64,000 nt of DNA from Granulicella sp. (GCA_027450185.1 DAIDKF010000013.1:1-64000), one strand, 5' to 3'; positions 37,781-46,521 are shown, numbered from the stretch's first letter. The notes: generated by a model from the letters alone, not told the origin. Numbers and translations: made by a program.

Positions 37781-38914
37781 TTAACTGTAGGTGATGCGGG
37801 GAACGGATTTGCGGATGACGCGGCCAAGGATGATGGAGCGCTCGTTCATGCGCGTAAGCGTGAGGCGCGCCTTCTTCAGCAGGTCGGCCGGTATCACTGC
37901 GACCAGTCCGATGCCCATATTGAACGTGCGGAACATCTCGTCGTGATCCAGGTCGCCGAGGCTCTGCAGATGGGTGAAGAGTTGCGGCGGGTCCCACGCC
38001 GAGAGGTCCACCTGAGCGGCCAGCCCGCGCGGCAGGATGCGAGGAAGATTTTCCGTAAGGCCCCCTCCCGTGATGTGCGAGAAGCCGGTGACGACCTCAG
38101 CCTGAATGAGTTTGCGGATGGGTGAGAGATAGCTGCGGTGAGGGCGCATGAGGGCTGCGCTGACCTTGTCGCCCAGCTCGTTGACATACTGCTCGGGTCG
38201 GTAGCCCGCGGTCTCGAGCAGGAGCTTGAGCGCGAGCGAGTAGCCCGTAGTGTGCAGGCCGTTCGAGGGCAGGCCCAGCAGGTAGTCGCCCTCTCGAATC
38301 GCCTCGCCCGTAAGCAGCCGCGGCCGGCTGACCACGCCCGTCAGGAAGCCGGCGAGCTCATAGTCCGAGTGCCCGTAGAGCCACGGAGTCTCGGCCGTTT
38401 CGCCGCCGAGGAGCGCACAACCATTGGCTTTGCACGCGTCCACAAGACCACTGATAACCTGCTGCACGATGTCCGGATCGAGGTAGCCTGCGGCGAAGTA
38501 GTCGAGGAAGAACAGCGGCGTAGCGCCCTGAACGGCGACGTCGTTGACGCAGTGGTTGACCAGGTCGGAGCCGATGCTCGCATGCAGGCCGAGCTGGATC
38601 GCCAGCTCCAGCTTGCTGCCGACACCATCGCTGGAGGCGACCAGAACGGGGTCGGGAAAGCGCGTTGCATCGAGCGCGAACAGACCCGCAAAACCGCCGA
38701 TCTCGCTCAGAACCTGCTTGTTGAACGTGCGGCGGGCCAGCCCCTTGATGCGCTCGTTGGAGAGGATATGGCGGTCCGTAGAGACGATGGCGTGGTCGTC
38801 GCTGCGAGGGGCGCGAGCCTCCTGATGCGCCGTATGGTGCCCGGAGGCTTGAGAGGCGGCGACCGTGCTTTCACGCGGAGTCAGCGCTGCGTTCTGTGAG
38901 ATGGGCTTGGCCAA
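37781..38914 (-). CDS. purM: Phosphoribosylformylglycinamidine cyclo-ligase with unusual N-terminus
   Basis: Fifth step of purine synthesis (FGAM + ATP to AIR). The core is clear: GGFAGLFALD, SSDGVGSKLELAI, VNDVAVQGATPLFFLDYFAAG, LLGGETAETPWLY, NGLHTTGYSLALKLL, HITGGGLTENLPRIL, FRTFNMGIGLVAV. The usual YKDAGVDI block at the N-terminus is not visible; instead a Ser/Ala/His-rich stretch leads into RIKGLARRTFN. I chose the TTG at 38914 (AAGG 9 nt upstream), 377 residues. The frame stays open to 39280, but that part overlaps hemL and is not supported. It is convergent with the M50 gene, 10 nt apart. Confidence 0.88.
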   Translation of the reverse strand: MAKPISQNAALTPRESTVAASQASGHHTAHQEARAPRSDDHAIVSTDRHILSNERIKGLARRTFNKQVLSEIGGFAGLFALDATRFPDPVLVASSDGVGSKLELAIQLGLHASIGSDLVNHCVNDVAVQGATPLFFLDYFAAGYLDPDIVQQVISGLVDACKANGCALLGGETAETPWLYGHSDYELAGFLTGVVSRPRLLTGEAIREGDYLLGLPSNGLHTTGYSLALKLLLETAGYRPEQYVNELGDKVSAALMRPHRSYLSPIRKLIQAEVVTGFSHITGGGLTENLPRILPRGLAAQVDLSAWDPPQLFTHLQSLGDLDHDEMFRTFNMGIGLVAVIPADLLKKARLTLTRMNERSIILGRVIRKSVPRITYS

Positions 38915-38994
38915 TGAAGGGCGCCTTGTTTGCTGGATGACGGTGCAGAGAAAGTTTATCAGCCACTTTTGAGCATGGCGTTGCGGTGCACTTC

Positions 38995-39000
38995 TATACT
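38995..39000 (+). promoter_or_regulatory. -10 box for a leaderless hemL transcript
   Basis: TATACT ends 6 nt before the hemL ATG, with no ribosome site between, so transcription would begin at or beside the start codon. Confidence 0.4.
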
Positions 39001-39006
39001 GTGAAT

Positions 39007-40320
39007 ATGGCTCTTTCTTTTGTTCGATCGGCGGAGCTGCAACAGCGCGCCGAGCGATTTTTACCGGGGGGCGTGGACTCGCCGGTACGCGCATTCCGCG
39101 CCGTGGGCGGGCATCCACCGTTTGTGCAGAGCGCTGCGGGCGCATATCTCGTGGACGCGGACGGTAATCGGTTCGTGGATATGTTCGGCTCCTGGGGGCC
39201 GATGCTCCTGGGTCATGCATTTCCTCCCGCCGTGGCGGCCATCCGCGAGGCCGCGGGCTTGAGTGCTTCGTTTGGCGCAAGCACTGCCGCGGAGGCGGAC
39301 CTGGCGGAGCTGGTCGAGCGCTGCTATCCGTCGATTGAGAAGCTCCGCTTTGTAAGCTCGGGAACCGAGGCCTGCATGTCGGCCATTCGCCTGGCCCGCG
39401 GATTTACCGGACGTCCGTTCGTCATCAAGTTCGAGGGCTGCTATCACGGCCACGCCGATGCGCTGCTGGTCAAGGCCGGAAGCGGCGTCGCAACGTTCGG
39501 AATCCCCGGGTCGGCGGGCGTGCCGGCTGAGACCGTGATGCATACCCTGGCGCTGCCCTACAACGATCTGGCCGCGGTGGAGGCTGCGTTCGATGCGCAT
39601 CCGGAGCAGATTGCGTGCGTGATTCTGGAGCCGGTGGTGGGCAATGCCGGAACCATTCCGCCCCTGCCTGGATATCTTGCCGCACTGCGCTCTCTGACGC
39701 GAAAGCATGGAGCGCTGCTAATCTTCGACGAGGTCATGGTCGGATTCCGGCTGGCTGCCGGCGGTGCGCAGGAGTTGTTCGCCAGTGAGCTCGGTGGCCT
39801 TCCCGACCTCACCACGCTCGGAAAGATTGTCGGCGGAGGATTGCCGGTGGGTGTCTTTGGTGGGCGCGCGGAGATCATGGATTGCCTTGCGCCGCTCGGC
39901 CCCGTCTATCAGGCCGGGACGCTGAGTGGAAATCCCCTGGCGATGGCCGCCGGCATTGCCACCTTGAGGGCGTTGCTCGATGGCCGGTCGGAGATTTATC
40001 CGAAGCTCGAGAAGACTACGGCGGCGATTGCGAACGGTGTGGCAAGGCTGGCCGCGGAGCTGGGGATCGCGCTGACAACCAACCGCGTGGGCAGCATGTT
40101 TACGTGGTTCTTTACGCCGGAGAAGGTGACCGACTTTGCCAGCGCTTCCACGTCGGATACGGCGGCGTTTGCGCGCTTCCATCGGGCCATGCTGGAGCAC
40201 GGCGTGTGGCTGCCTCCAAGTCAGTACGAGGCCGCCTTTGTCAGCGCGCAGCATGGTGAAGCTGAGGTTGACCTGGTGCTCAACGCGGCGCGCGAAGCCC
40301 TGAAGGCAGCCATCAGCTAG
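39007..40320 (+). CDS. hemL: Glutamate-1-semialdehyde 2,1-aminomutase
   Basis: PLP enzyme that makes 5-aminolevulinate for haem via the C5 pathway. 437 residues from ATG 39007: [80 protein letters not shown], and [14 protein letters not shown] with the PLP lysine (~273). All catalytic blocks are present. It is divergent from purM, with 92 nt between the two start codons. Confidence 0.96.
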   Translation: MALSFVRSAELQQRAERFLPGGVDSPVRAFRAVGGHPPFVQSAAGAYLVDADGNRFVDMFGSWGPMLLGHAFPPAVAAIREAAGLSASFGASTAAEADLAELVERCYPSIEKLRFVSSGTEACMSAIRLARGFTGRPFVIKFEGCYHGHADALLVKAGSGVATFGIPGSAGVPAETVMHTLALPYNDLAAVEAAFDAHPEQIACVILEPVVGNAGTIPPLPGYLAALRSLTRKHGALLIFDEVMVGFRLAAGGAQELFASELGGLPDLTTLGKIVGGGLPVGVFGGRAEIMDCLAPLGPVYQAGTLSGNPLAMAAGIATLRALLDGRSEIYPKLEKTTAAIANGVARLAAELGIALTTNRVGSMFTWFFTPEKVTDFASASTSDTAAFARFHRAMLEHGVWLPPSQYEAAFVSAQHGEAEVDLVLNAAREALKAAIS

Positions 40321-40380
40321 CCGCATCTGCGGTCAGGATCGGTCGTCTCCTCAGAGACTGAAGCAGCGCTGTTCGCTGGC

Positions 40381-40416
40381 ATTGCAGCAGGAATGCGGAT
40401 TGCAGCAGGAATGCGG
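40381..40416. repeat. Perfect 18-bp tandem duplication
   Basis: ATTGCAGCAGGAATGCGG occurs twice without a gap in the region between hemL and the VOC gene. Nearby TGTCCTCAGC also occurs twice (40451 and 40471), so this intergenic stretch is built from short duplications. Confidence 0.8.
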
Positions 40417-40475
40417 TCCCACACACTCAGAACGCGGGCTGGCGAAGCCTTGTCCTCAGCAGGTCAACCCTGTCC

Positions 40476-41411
40476 TCAGCGGGTGGGGCTGGACGCCGTA
40501 AAGTCGGAGCAGCAGGGCTTCATCACGGGCTGGAACTCCATCAGTTCCACGCGGGTGCCGTCGGGGTCGTACAGGTTGGCCTGCCACTTTCCGTCGCGGC
40601 CCATCTGCGGTCCGTCATGCCGCGGAGCAAGGCGGTCTTCTTTGTAGAGCGTGGTGACGGCCTGCTCCATGTTGGCAACGCCCAGGGAAAAGTGGTTCAT
40701 GACGCCAAGCTGGCGTTCGTTTATATGATCGAGAGGCGTGGTGGAGCCCTCTCCCACCATCATGTACTCCAGCCAGTCGTGTCCGTCAGGGACCTGCTGC
40801 GAGATCCAGTCGATGGTACCGGGCTTCATCGCGCCAAACCAGTACGGCCGGAATCCCAGCAGGTCGCGGTAGAAATGATCTTCTGCTGCGCGATTGTGCA
40901 CCACATAGCCCACGTGAATGATGCGGGTGCTGATAGGGTGGGTGGTCATGACGACGGGGTGTGCGCGGCTGGGCTGGAAGAACTGGACGACGTTGCCCTC
41001 AGGGTCCTCGGTGTTGAACCAGTGGCTGCCGTCGGCGGAGCTCTGGAGCCTGGAGACGTGAGCCGCGTTGTGCGCCGCAAGGTAGGTGCGGAGCGCTCCG
41101 GCGTCGGGCGTAGTGTAGGCGACGCAGGCCATCCGGCTGAGGGTCTGGTCTGCGGGCAGCGGTAGGACTTCGACAAACTGCGTGGGGCTGAAGTAGTAAA
41201 ACGTCCCGGCTGCGTTTTGCGTGTCGGTGGCCTTGGTGGCGCCGAGGATGTGCGCATAGAAGTTATCCGAGGCGGCGAGGTCGCTCGCATACACGCACAT
41301 ATGGGAGATGCCGGTGATGAGGGGACGTGGCCGTTGCGTGTGCGCGACAACCGGTGCAACGACAAGCAGGAGTGTGGTGCCGAGCAACTTGCTGCCAGTA
41401 AGAGTTTTCAT
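40476..41411 (-). CDS. Exported VOC-superfamily protein (two glyoxalase/dioxygenase-like domains)
   Basis: 311 residues from ATG 41411. A hydrophobic leader (~7-26, ending AHT) suggests export. Two VOC modules: LITGISHMCVYASDLAASDNFY to EDPEGNVVQFF, and RIIHVGYVVHNRAAEDHFYR to YDPDGTRVELMEF. Each has the His/Glu positions that bind a metal in this superfamily. Secreted VOC proteins are frequent in Acidobacteriota; the reaction is unknown. An ATG at 41444 gives a longer version with a more basic N-terminus. Confidence 0.8.
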   Translation of the reverse strand: MKTLTGSKLLGTTLLLVVAPVVAHTQRPRPLITGISHMCVYASDLAASDNFYAHILGATKATDTQNAAGTFYYFSPTQFVEVLPLPADQTLSRMACVAYTTPDAGALRTYLAAHNAAHVSRLQSSADGSHWFNTEDPEGNVVQFFQPSRAHPVVMTTHPISTRIIHVGYVVHNRAAEDHFYRDLLGFRPYWFGAMKPGTIDWISQQVPDGHDWLEYMMVGEGSTTPLDHINERQLGVMNHFSLGVANMEQAVTTLYKEDRLAPRHDGPQMGRDGKWQANLYDPDGTRVELMEFQPVMKPCCSDFTASSPTR

Positions 41412-41486
41412 TCCGTTGGACCACCGTAGTTTCCGAAGCGACATCAGTATACGGAAGCAGCAACAGGCCTGGCCTGCGCAGTGGGC

Positions 41487-42569
41487 CTACTCCGATTCCG
41501 AGGGGACAGCAAGTGGTGCGGCTAACTCAAGATCGTCCAGCCGTCGCCAGCGATAGATCGTCACCGAGAGAATCCAACTCATCGCGAAGAGTCCGACAAT
41601 GCAGTAACCCAGAATCCCGAAGTTGTTGTTGAGCTTCGCGATGATCCTCCAGAACGAGCCGGCAAGGTGGAGTTGCGTGGCCAGCAGCCCGAGGGCTTCA
41701 ATGCCGCCGACAGCAAGGGCCACGACGACCGAGACCGAGGTGATCGTGAGGTTGTAGTACAGCTTGCGGATAGGCTTGATGAACGCCCAGCCGTAAGCCC
41801 CGAGCATCAGAATGTTGTCGGTGGTGTCGATGAGGGACATGCCCGCGGCGAAGAGCGTGGGAAAGACCAGGATGGACCAGAGAGAGATGCCGGTAGTGGC
41901 TTCGGCGGCGGCGATTCCGAGCAGGCCGATCTCGGTCGCGGTGTCAAAACCGAGCCCGAAGAGCAGGCCCAGGGGATACATGTGCCAACTGCTCCGCACC
42001 ATGCGGAAGACCGGGCGAAACAGACGCGCCAGGAAGCCGCGGCTGCCCAGCAGCAGGTCGAAGTCTTCGTCCACGTAGGGCTCGCCGCGGCGGACGGACT
42101 GGAACGTGCGGAAGACGGCGCGCAGAACGACGAGGTTCACGATGGCGATGGCGAAGAGAAACAGCGTGGACACCAGCGTTCCGATGATCCCGCCAACCGC
42201 GCGAACGTGGTCGATGCGGTGCTGCATCGCTAGCGCCGTCGCCGCGATACCAATCGAGCCGATCACAACGATCGTGGAGTGGCCGAGCGAGAACATGAAC
42301 CCGACAGCGACCGGGCGCTTGCCCTCGTGCATCAGTTTGCGGGTGACGTTGTCGATCGCGGCAATGTGGTCGGCGTCTACTGCGTGCCGGAGGCCGAAGC
42401 TGTATGCGAGGAACGCCGTGCCGAGCAGGACCGGAAAACGATGGAAGGCCACTGCCGCCCATACCCACGCGCCCGCGTTGAACGCGAACAGCAGAGCGTA
42501 GATCGCAATGACCTTCGCACGCGTGTCACCGGGTTGGTCGTTGAACAGTGTCCGCAGAAGCAAATACAT
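41487..42569 (-). CDS. Nickel/cobalt transporter, NiCoT (HoxN/NixA) family
   Basis: 360 residues, about eight membrane helices. The signature HAVDADHIAAIDN (HX4DH) on helix 2 binds the metal. GFMFSLGHSTIV and LGFDTATEIGLL are the other NiCoT signatures. AAGGA lies 5 nt before the ATG. It imports Ni2+ or Co2+ at high affinity; which one cannot be read from sequence. No hydrogenase or urease gene is in the window. Upstream palindromes suggest metal-responsive control. Confidence 0.93.
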   Translation of the reverse strand: MYLLLRTLFNDQPGDTRAKVIAIYALLFAFNAGAWVWAAVAFHRFPVLLGTAFLAYSFGLRHAVDADHIAAIDNVTRKLMHEGKRPVAVGFMFSLGHSTIVVIGSIGIAATALAMQHRIDHVRAVGGIIGTLVSTLFLFAIAIVNLVVLRAVFRTFQSVRRGEPYVDEDFDLLLGSRGFLARLFRPVFRMVRSSWHMYPLGLLFGLGFDTATEIGLLGIAAAEATTGISLWSILVFPTLFAAGMSLIDTTDNILMLGAYGWAFIKPIRKLYYNLTITSVSVVVALAVGGIEALGLLATQLHLAGSFWRIIAKLNNNFGILGYCIVGLFAMSWILSVTIYRWRRLDDLELAAPLAVPSESE

Positions 42570-42614
42570 CGGATTCCTTCAGATCATGCGTGGCTCAGGA
42601 GCTACGGTATAGAA

Positions 42615-42641
42615 GTAGCACATATTTTAGAAATGTAATAC
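42615..42641 (-). promoter_or_regulatory. Candidate operator in the nickel/cobalt transporter promoter
   Basis: A 27-bp imperfect dyad GTA..ACAT-N9-ATGT..TAC, 46-72 nt before the transporter ATG, overlapping AT-rich promoter-like sequence. Its outer GTA/TAC half-sites and length recall NikR operators (28 bp in E. coli), but the match is loose. Confidence 0.35.
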
Positions 42642-42757
42642 TCGGCGCATGGCCAGGGCCGTGATGGAAGTCACGCAATAGCGGGCTTTGAGGTGGAGTG
42701 CTTGAGGCTCTTCGCGTTGAGGCCGAACTCTGACGATCTCTGATCGCACGCTCCGCT

Positions 42758-42790
42758 GTTACCCTCAGGTAACACGATTTAAAATCGTGT
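42758..42790. promoter_or_regulatory. Two overlapping palindromes upstream of the nickel/cobalt transporter
   Basis: GTTACC-ctca-GGTAAC (42758-42773) overlaps by 2 nt the perfect dyad ACACGATTT-a-AAATCGTGT (42772-42790). They lie ~190 nt before the transporter start and ~200 nt after the dnaG stop. No T run, so an operator is more likely than a terminator. Confidence 0.5.
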
Positions 42791-42988
42791 AATACAACAA
42801 AGATTCTGCCGCAATTGGAAACGCGAATGTTGCAGGTGACAATCAGGGCTGGCGGTTCTCGCGGTGGGTTCGCTGCATACCCCTGCTACGCAAGCGCGAA
42901 CGCGACCTACACGTTTGGGCGCTACGGCACTCACTAGCCGGAAGCTGTAAAGTTACAAGCGAAAGCCCTCGCATCCGCTCAGATCTGC

Positions 42989-44758
42989 CTACCGCTTCAG
43001 TTCTTTATCCACCCGCAGCTTCTCCTGCGCAAGCCGCAGCAACATCGCCTCATCCCCGCGCCGCTGCGCCTCGGCCATCTGCACCCGCAGCTCGCGCAAC
43101 CGCCGGTCCAGATACCGGTCATGCAGCGAATCGAGCGCCCCCTGCACCTTCTCCGCCGAAATCTCTTCCTCGCTCGCACCATGCAGCGCACTGGCCAGCA
43201 GCGCCCTTGACGCATCATCCGGGGCTGCCTCAAAAGGATTCTCCGGCGCCGGCCCATTCACCAGCACCTCCATCACCCCGGCGCTGCCCAGCGCCGAAAA
43301 CCACTCCGGATTCTCTCCCAGCCGCTCCGCCGCCAGCGCCCGCGCAGAGTCCGCATCCGGCAGCACCAGCGCGCACAGCAAAATTCTCTCCACCTCCGTC
43401 ACCGCCCGCGGCTGCGCCGCCTTCACGCTCTCCAGCCGCTGCTGTGCCGCCTGCCTCAACTCCTGCCGCATCAGCGAGCTCTCAATCCCCAGCTTCTGCG
43501 CCGCATTATTCGCAAACTCATCCCGCAGCAGCGCATTCGGAACCCGCCGAATATGTGGCAGCAGCATATTCAGCGCCTTCACCTTGCTCTCCGGAGTCCG
43601 CCCCGGAAACAGCGTCCGCGCCCGTTCAATCAAGTAATCCGCATACCGCACCGCCCCACGCGCCGCATCCGAGTACGCCGCAATCCCCCGCTCCTTGATG
43701 TATCGGTCCGGATCAAGCCCACCCTCCAGCGTCACCACCCGGACTTCAAATCCCTCCTCCACTAGCAGCGCCACCGTCTTCTCCGCCGCATTTGCTCCCG
43801 CCTGGTCCGGGTCGAAGTTCAGCACCACGCGTTGAGTAAACCTGTTCAGCAGCCTCACCTGGTGCTCGGTAAACGCAGTCCCGCTCGTCGCAATCACGTT
43901 CGCAATCCCGCCCATAAACACGCTGATGCAGTCCATCTGTCCCTCCACCAGCAGCGCGAACCCCAGCTCCCGTATCGCCCCCTTCGCTTTATCCAGGTTG
44001 AACAGCACCTGCCCCTTCGTATACAGCAGCGTCTCGGGCGAGTTCAGATACTTCGGTCCCGCCTTCGCATCCTGCTCCGCAGAGTCCAGAGCGCGCGCCG
44101 TAAACGCAATCGTCTTCCCCTGCTCATTCGCAATCGGAAACGTGATCCGCCTCCGAAACCGTGCATACATCGCGCCCGGCGACCCATCCTCCTGCTCTTT
44201 CGCGCTGAACAACCCGCTGGCGCGCAGCACCTCTTCCGAAAAAAACTTTCCCAGCCGGTCGCGCATGTCGTTGAAGCTCTCCGGCGCATACCCAATGCGA
44301 AACTTCGCAATCGTCTCCGCCGTCACTCCGCGCAGCGTCAGGTACTCCCGCGCCCGCGCCGCCTCGGGCGACTTCAAACTCTGCTCAAAGTACTGCGTCG
44401 CCGCCTCATGCGCATCCATCAACTGCCGCCGTAGCCCCGCATCCCGCGCCTCTTCCGGCGAATTGAACTCCCGCTTCGGCAGCGCAATCCCCATCTTGGT
44501 CGCAACCGCCCTTACCGCCTCCGGAAAGCTCAGCGTCTCCATCTTCATCACGAAGCTGAACACGTCCCCATGCTCATGGCAGCCAAAGCAGTAGTAGCTC
44601 GCCGTCCCCGGATACAGATAAAACGATCCCGACTTCTCTTTATGAAACGGGCACAGCGCGCTCCAGTTCGCTCCACTCTTGCGCAGCTTCACATAATCGC
44701 CCACAATCCGGACGATATCGGCCTGCTGCTTCACGGTCTGAGAAAAACTATCCGCCAT
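42989..44758 (-). CDS. dnaG: DNA primase
   Basis: Makes RNA primers at the replication fork. 589 residues: N-terminal CHC2 zinc finger (CPFHKEKSGSFY ... YYCFGCHEHGDV, ~36-60), RNA polymerase core with REFNSPEEARDAGLRRQL and FRRRITFPI, TOPRIM domain (LVEGQMDCISVFMGG, NFDPDQAGANAAEKT, ~260-345), and a helical C-terminal helicase-binding region. AGGAAG lies just before the ATG. rpoD, often next to dnaG elsewhere, is not here. Confidence 0.95.
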   Translation of the reverse strand: MADSFSQTVKQQADIVRIVGDYVKLRKSGANWSALCPFHKEKSGSFYLYPGTASYYCFGCHEHGDVFSFVMKMETLSFPEAVRAVATKMGIALPKREFNSPEEARDAGLRRQLMDAHEAATQYFEQSLKSPEAARAREYLTLRGVTAETIAKFRIGYAPESFNDMRDRLGKFFSEEVLRASGLFSAKEQEDGSPGAMYARFRRRITFPIANEQGKTIAFTARALDSAEQDAKAGPKYLNSPETLLYTKGQVLFNLDKAKGAIRELGFALLVEGQMDCISVFMGGIANVIATSGTAFTEHQVRLLNRFTQRVVLNFDPDQAGANAAEKTVALLVEEGFEVRVVTLEGGLDPDRYIKERGIAAYSDAARGAVRYADYLIERARTLFPGRTPESKVKALNMLLPHIRRVPNALLRDEFANNAAQKLGIESSLMRQELRQAAQQRLESVKAAQPRAVTEVERILLCALVLPDADSARALAAERLGENPEWFSALGSAGVMEVLVNGPAPENPFEAAPDDASRALLASALHGASEEEISAEKVQGALDSLHDRYLDRRLRELRVQMAEAQRRGDEAMLLRLAQEKLRVDKELKR

Positions 44759-44915
44759 AGCTCTTCCTACAGTGTAGGGCGTACCCCATCATTTCACCCG
44801 CCCTCTCGGCCAACGCATTCAGTCCGCAGCGCATAGCCCCCTGGAATCACCCTTACCCATGCAATTGCCTTCATCCCCAAGCGAAAAGCCAGAATCCGAA
44901 ACTCCTCTGCTCCTC

Positions 44916-44954
44916 TTGCAGTTTTGTATTTTGTATGCATACAATATACAAAAC
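44916..44954 (+). promoter_or_regulatory. gntR promoter and 34-bp near-perfect palindromic operator
   Basis: Positions 44921-44954 form a palindrome with 17-base arms and a single mismatched pair; the inner TTGTATGCATACAA is perfect. It ends exactly at the gntR ATG (44955). TTGCAG (44916-44921), an 18-nt spacer and TACAAT (44940-44945) make a promoter buried in it. A repressor bound here would block its own leaderless transcript. Confidence 0.7.
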
Positions 44955-45350
44955 ATGGCTCCCTCCCTCCAGATCCGTGTCGTTCTCGACAGCCCCACCC
45001 CGGTCTACCGCCAGGTCGCCGACGCTCTCCGTTCCCTCTGCGTCGGCGGACGTCTCGCCCCCGGCACCAAACTCCCCACCGTCCGCCAGCTCGCCGCCTC
45101 GCTCGGCATCCACTTCAACACCGTCGCCGAAGCCTACCGCGTCCTCTCCGACGAAGGCTGGCTGCTCATCGAAGGCCGTCGCGGCGCCACCATCCTCGAC
45201 CGCCAGCTCCCCCGCAAGCCCAACGCCACCGCCCAGGCCGCTGCCAGCAGCCGCCTCCGCCACCTCATCGCCGAACTCCAGGCGAAGGGCCTCTCCCCCG
45301 ACTGGATCCGCCACGAAACCAAAGCCGCACTGGAGTCGAAGCTGCCATGA
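44955..45350 (+). CDS. GntR-family transcriptional regulator, YtrA type
   Basis: 131 residues from ATG 44955. Winged helix-turn-helix: PTPVYRQVADALRSLCVGGRLAPGTKLPTVRQLAASLGIHFNTVAEAYRVL, then EGRRGATI. The short C-terminal part (~45 residues) and the lack of an effector domain place it in the YtrA subfamily, whose members sit next to transporter or membrane-protein genes and repress their own operon. It overlaps the next gene by 4 nt (ATGA). No ribosome site is possible, since the operator abuts the start. Confidence 0.92.
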   Translation: MAPSLQIRVVLDSPTPVYRQVADALRSLCVGGRLAPGTKLPTVRQLAASLGIHFNTVAEAYRVLSDEGWLLIEGRRGATILDRQLPRKPNATAQAAASSRLRHLIAELQAKGLSPDWIRHETKAALESKLP

Positions 45351-46378
45351 ACCCCGTCACCGCCGCGCATCTCCTCGCCCTTCTGCCTCTTGCCTTCATC
45401 ACCCTCTCCCTTCCCTGGCTCGGCCAATCGCGCAGCGGCGTCCTCTTCGGCGTCACCGTCTCGCTGGACTTCGCATGCACGCCCCAGGCCAGGTCCGTTC
45501 TGCGCAGCTATCGCCGCAGCGTCTTCCTCATCGCGCTCGTCCTCTTCGCCATCGCCGCCGCCATCCTCTGGCTCTCGCCTGCCAACAGCCCCGCCGCTGC
45601 ACTGGTCCCGGGATTCACCATCCTCCTGGAGCTCCTCGTCGCCTACCTGTTCTGGCGTCGCGGAGCCGCGGCCATCCGCCCCCACTCCGCCGCCATTCCG
45701 CTCGAACGCCACACCGATCTCGTTCCCGTCTCCACCGCGCTGCCCCTCCTCGCAACGGCCGGCAGCCTGCTCCCCCTTGCTGCCACGGCCCTCCTGCTCC
45801 ACCTCCGCTGGAACCAGATTCCGCTCCGCTTCGTGCGGCACTGGAACGCCTCCGGCGTAGCCAACGGCTGGGCCACGCGGTCATTCTCCGGCGTCTTCGG
45901 GCCCATCCTCGCCGGTGCCATGACGGTCCTGCTGCTCACCCTCGGCTCCTTCTTCATCTCCCACGCCAACGGCCCGCAGATGTCGCAGCGCCGCCGCGCT
46001 CTGGTGCCCATGGCCGCGCTCGCCTGGCTCGTCGCCGGCTTGTTCTGCGTGCTTGGCCTGCGTCCGCTGCTGCATCTCACGCCCTCCACCCTGCTTCTCA
46101 TCGCCGCCGTCTATCTCTTCCTCGTCTTCGGCCTCAGCCTCTGGCTTCTCCGGCGCGGCGGTCTCGCCCCCTGCTCCAGCACCTCCGAATCCTACGACAG
46201 CACGCCCGACTCCGGCTGGTACGCCGGCATCTTCTACTACAACCCCGCCGACGCCGCCGTCCTCGTGCCCAAACGCTTCGGCTGGGGCTGGACCTTCAAC
46301 TTCGCCCGCCCCTCCGCCTGGATCTATCTCGGCGCAATCCTCCTCTTCGCCCTCTCCCTCACGGTGCTCTTCAAGTAA
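45347..46378 (+). CDS. Membrane protein with DUF1648 and C-terminal DUF5808
   Basis: 343 residues, about eight membrane helices. Central part IPLRFVRHWNASGVANGWATRSF is DUF1648, as in the SdpI immunity/signal family. The C-terminus WYAGIFYYNPADAAVLVPKRFGWGWTFNFARP is DUF5808. Such proteins pair with YtrA-type GntR regulators; here they overlap by 4 nt and form one operon. A role in sensing or resisting membrane-active peptides is known for SdpI but only inferred here. A long frame in another register runs through this gene and is a shadow. Confidence 0.82.
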   Translation: MNPVTAAHLLALLPLAFITLSLPWLGQSRSGVLFGVTVSLDFACTPQARSVLRSYRRSVFLIALVLFAIAAAILWLSPANSPAAALVPGFTILLELLVAYLFWRRGAAAIRPHSAAIPLERHTDLVPVSTALPLLATAGSLLPLAATALLLHLRWNQIPLRFVRHWNASGVANGWATRSFSGVFGPILAGAMTVLLLTLGSFFISHANGPQMSQRRRALVPMAALAWLVAGLFCVLGLRPLLHLTPSTLLLIAAVYLFLVFGLSLWLLRRGGLAPCSSTSESYDSTPDSGWYAGIFYYNPADAAVLVPKRFGWGWTFNFARPSAWIYLGAILLFALSLTVLFK

Positions 46379-46521
46379 CCGCCCGCCGTCGCTTTCTCCC
46401 CTCGTCTGCACCTACCATATATTCCAGCGCAACAACCCGTGCGCCCTCGTGTTCTACCCAAACGAGCCCGTTTCATCGGGATTTCGGCAGCCTCTCTGCG
46501 GCCGCCCAAGGAGAACCACCC

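Larger units (their letters stand above)
42570..42988. other. 419-nt gene-free region between the transporter and dnaG
   Basis: Holds the two regulatory-looking palindromes listed separately. No cobalamin riboswitch signature (AGYCAGGAWAC-like box) is seen, and no gene is supported. Strand composition changes here from G-leaning to C-rich on the + strand. Confidence 0.5.

Noticed and set aside
38915-39280. Extended N-terminus of purM
   Set aside because: It would overlap the start of hemL on the other strand, is Arg/Pro-rich, and no ribosome site supports it.
42758-42790. Terminator of dnaG
   Set aside because: The palindromes are ~200 nt past the dnaG stop, have AT cores and no T run; an operator is more likely.
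29600-43000. Inverted repeats at the ends of the composition-reversed block
   Set aside because: GGCACTCAC occurs near both ends (about 29636 and 42926) but in the same orientation and too short to mean anything; no inverted pair was found by eye.
44935-46521. Possible 961-residue fusion upstream of the YXWGXW protein in the same frame
   Set aside because: The upstream part is an alternate frame of the gntR and DUF1648 genes. The YXWGXW protein has its own signal peptide and AAGGAG at 46522.
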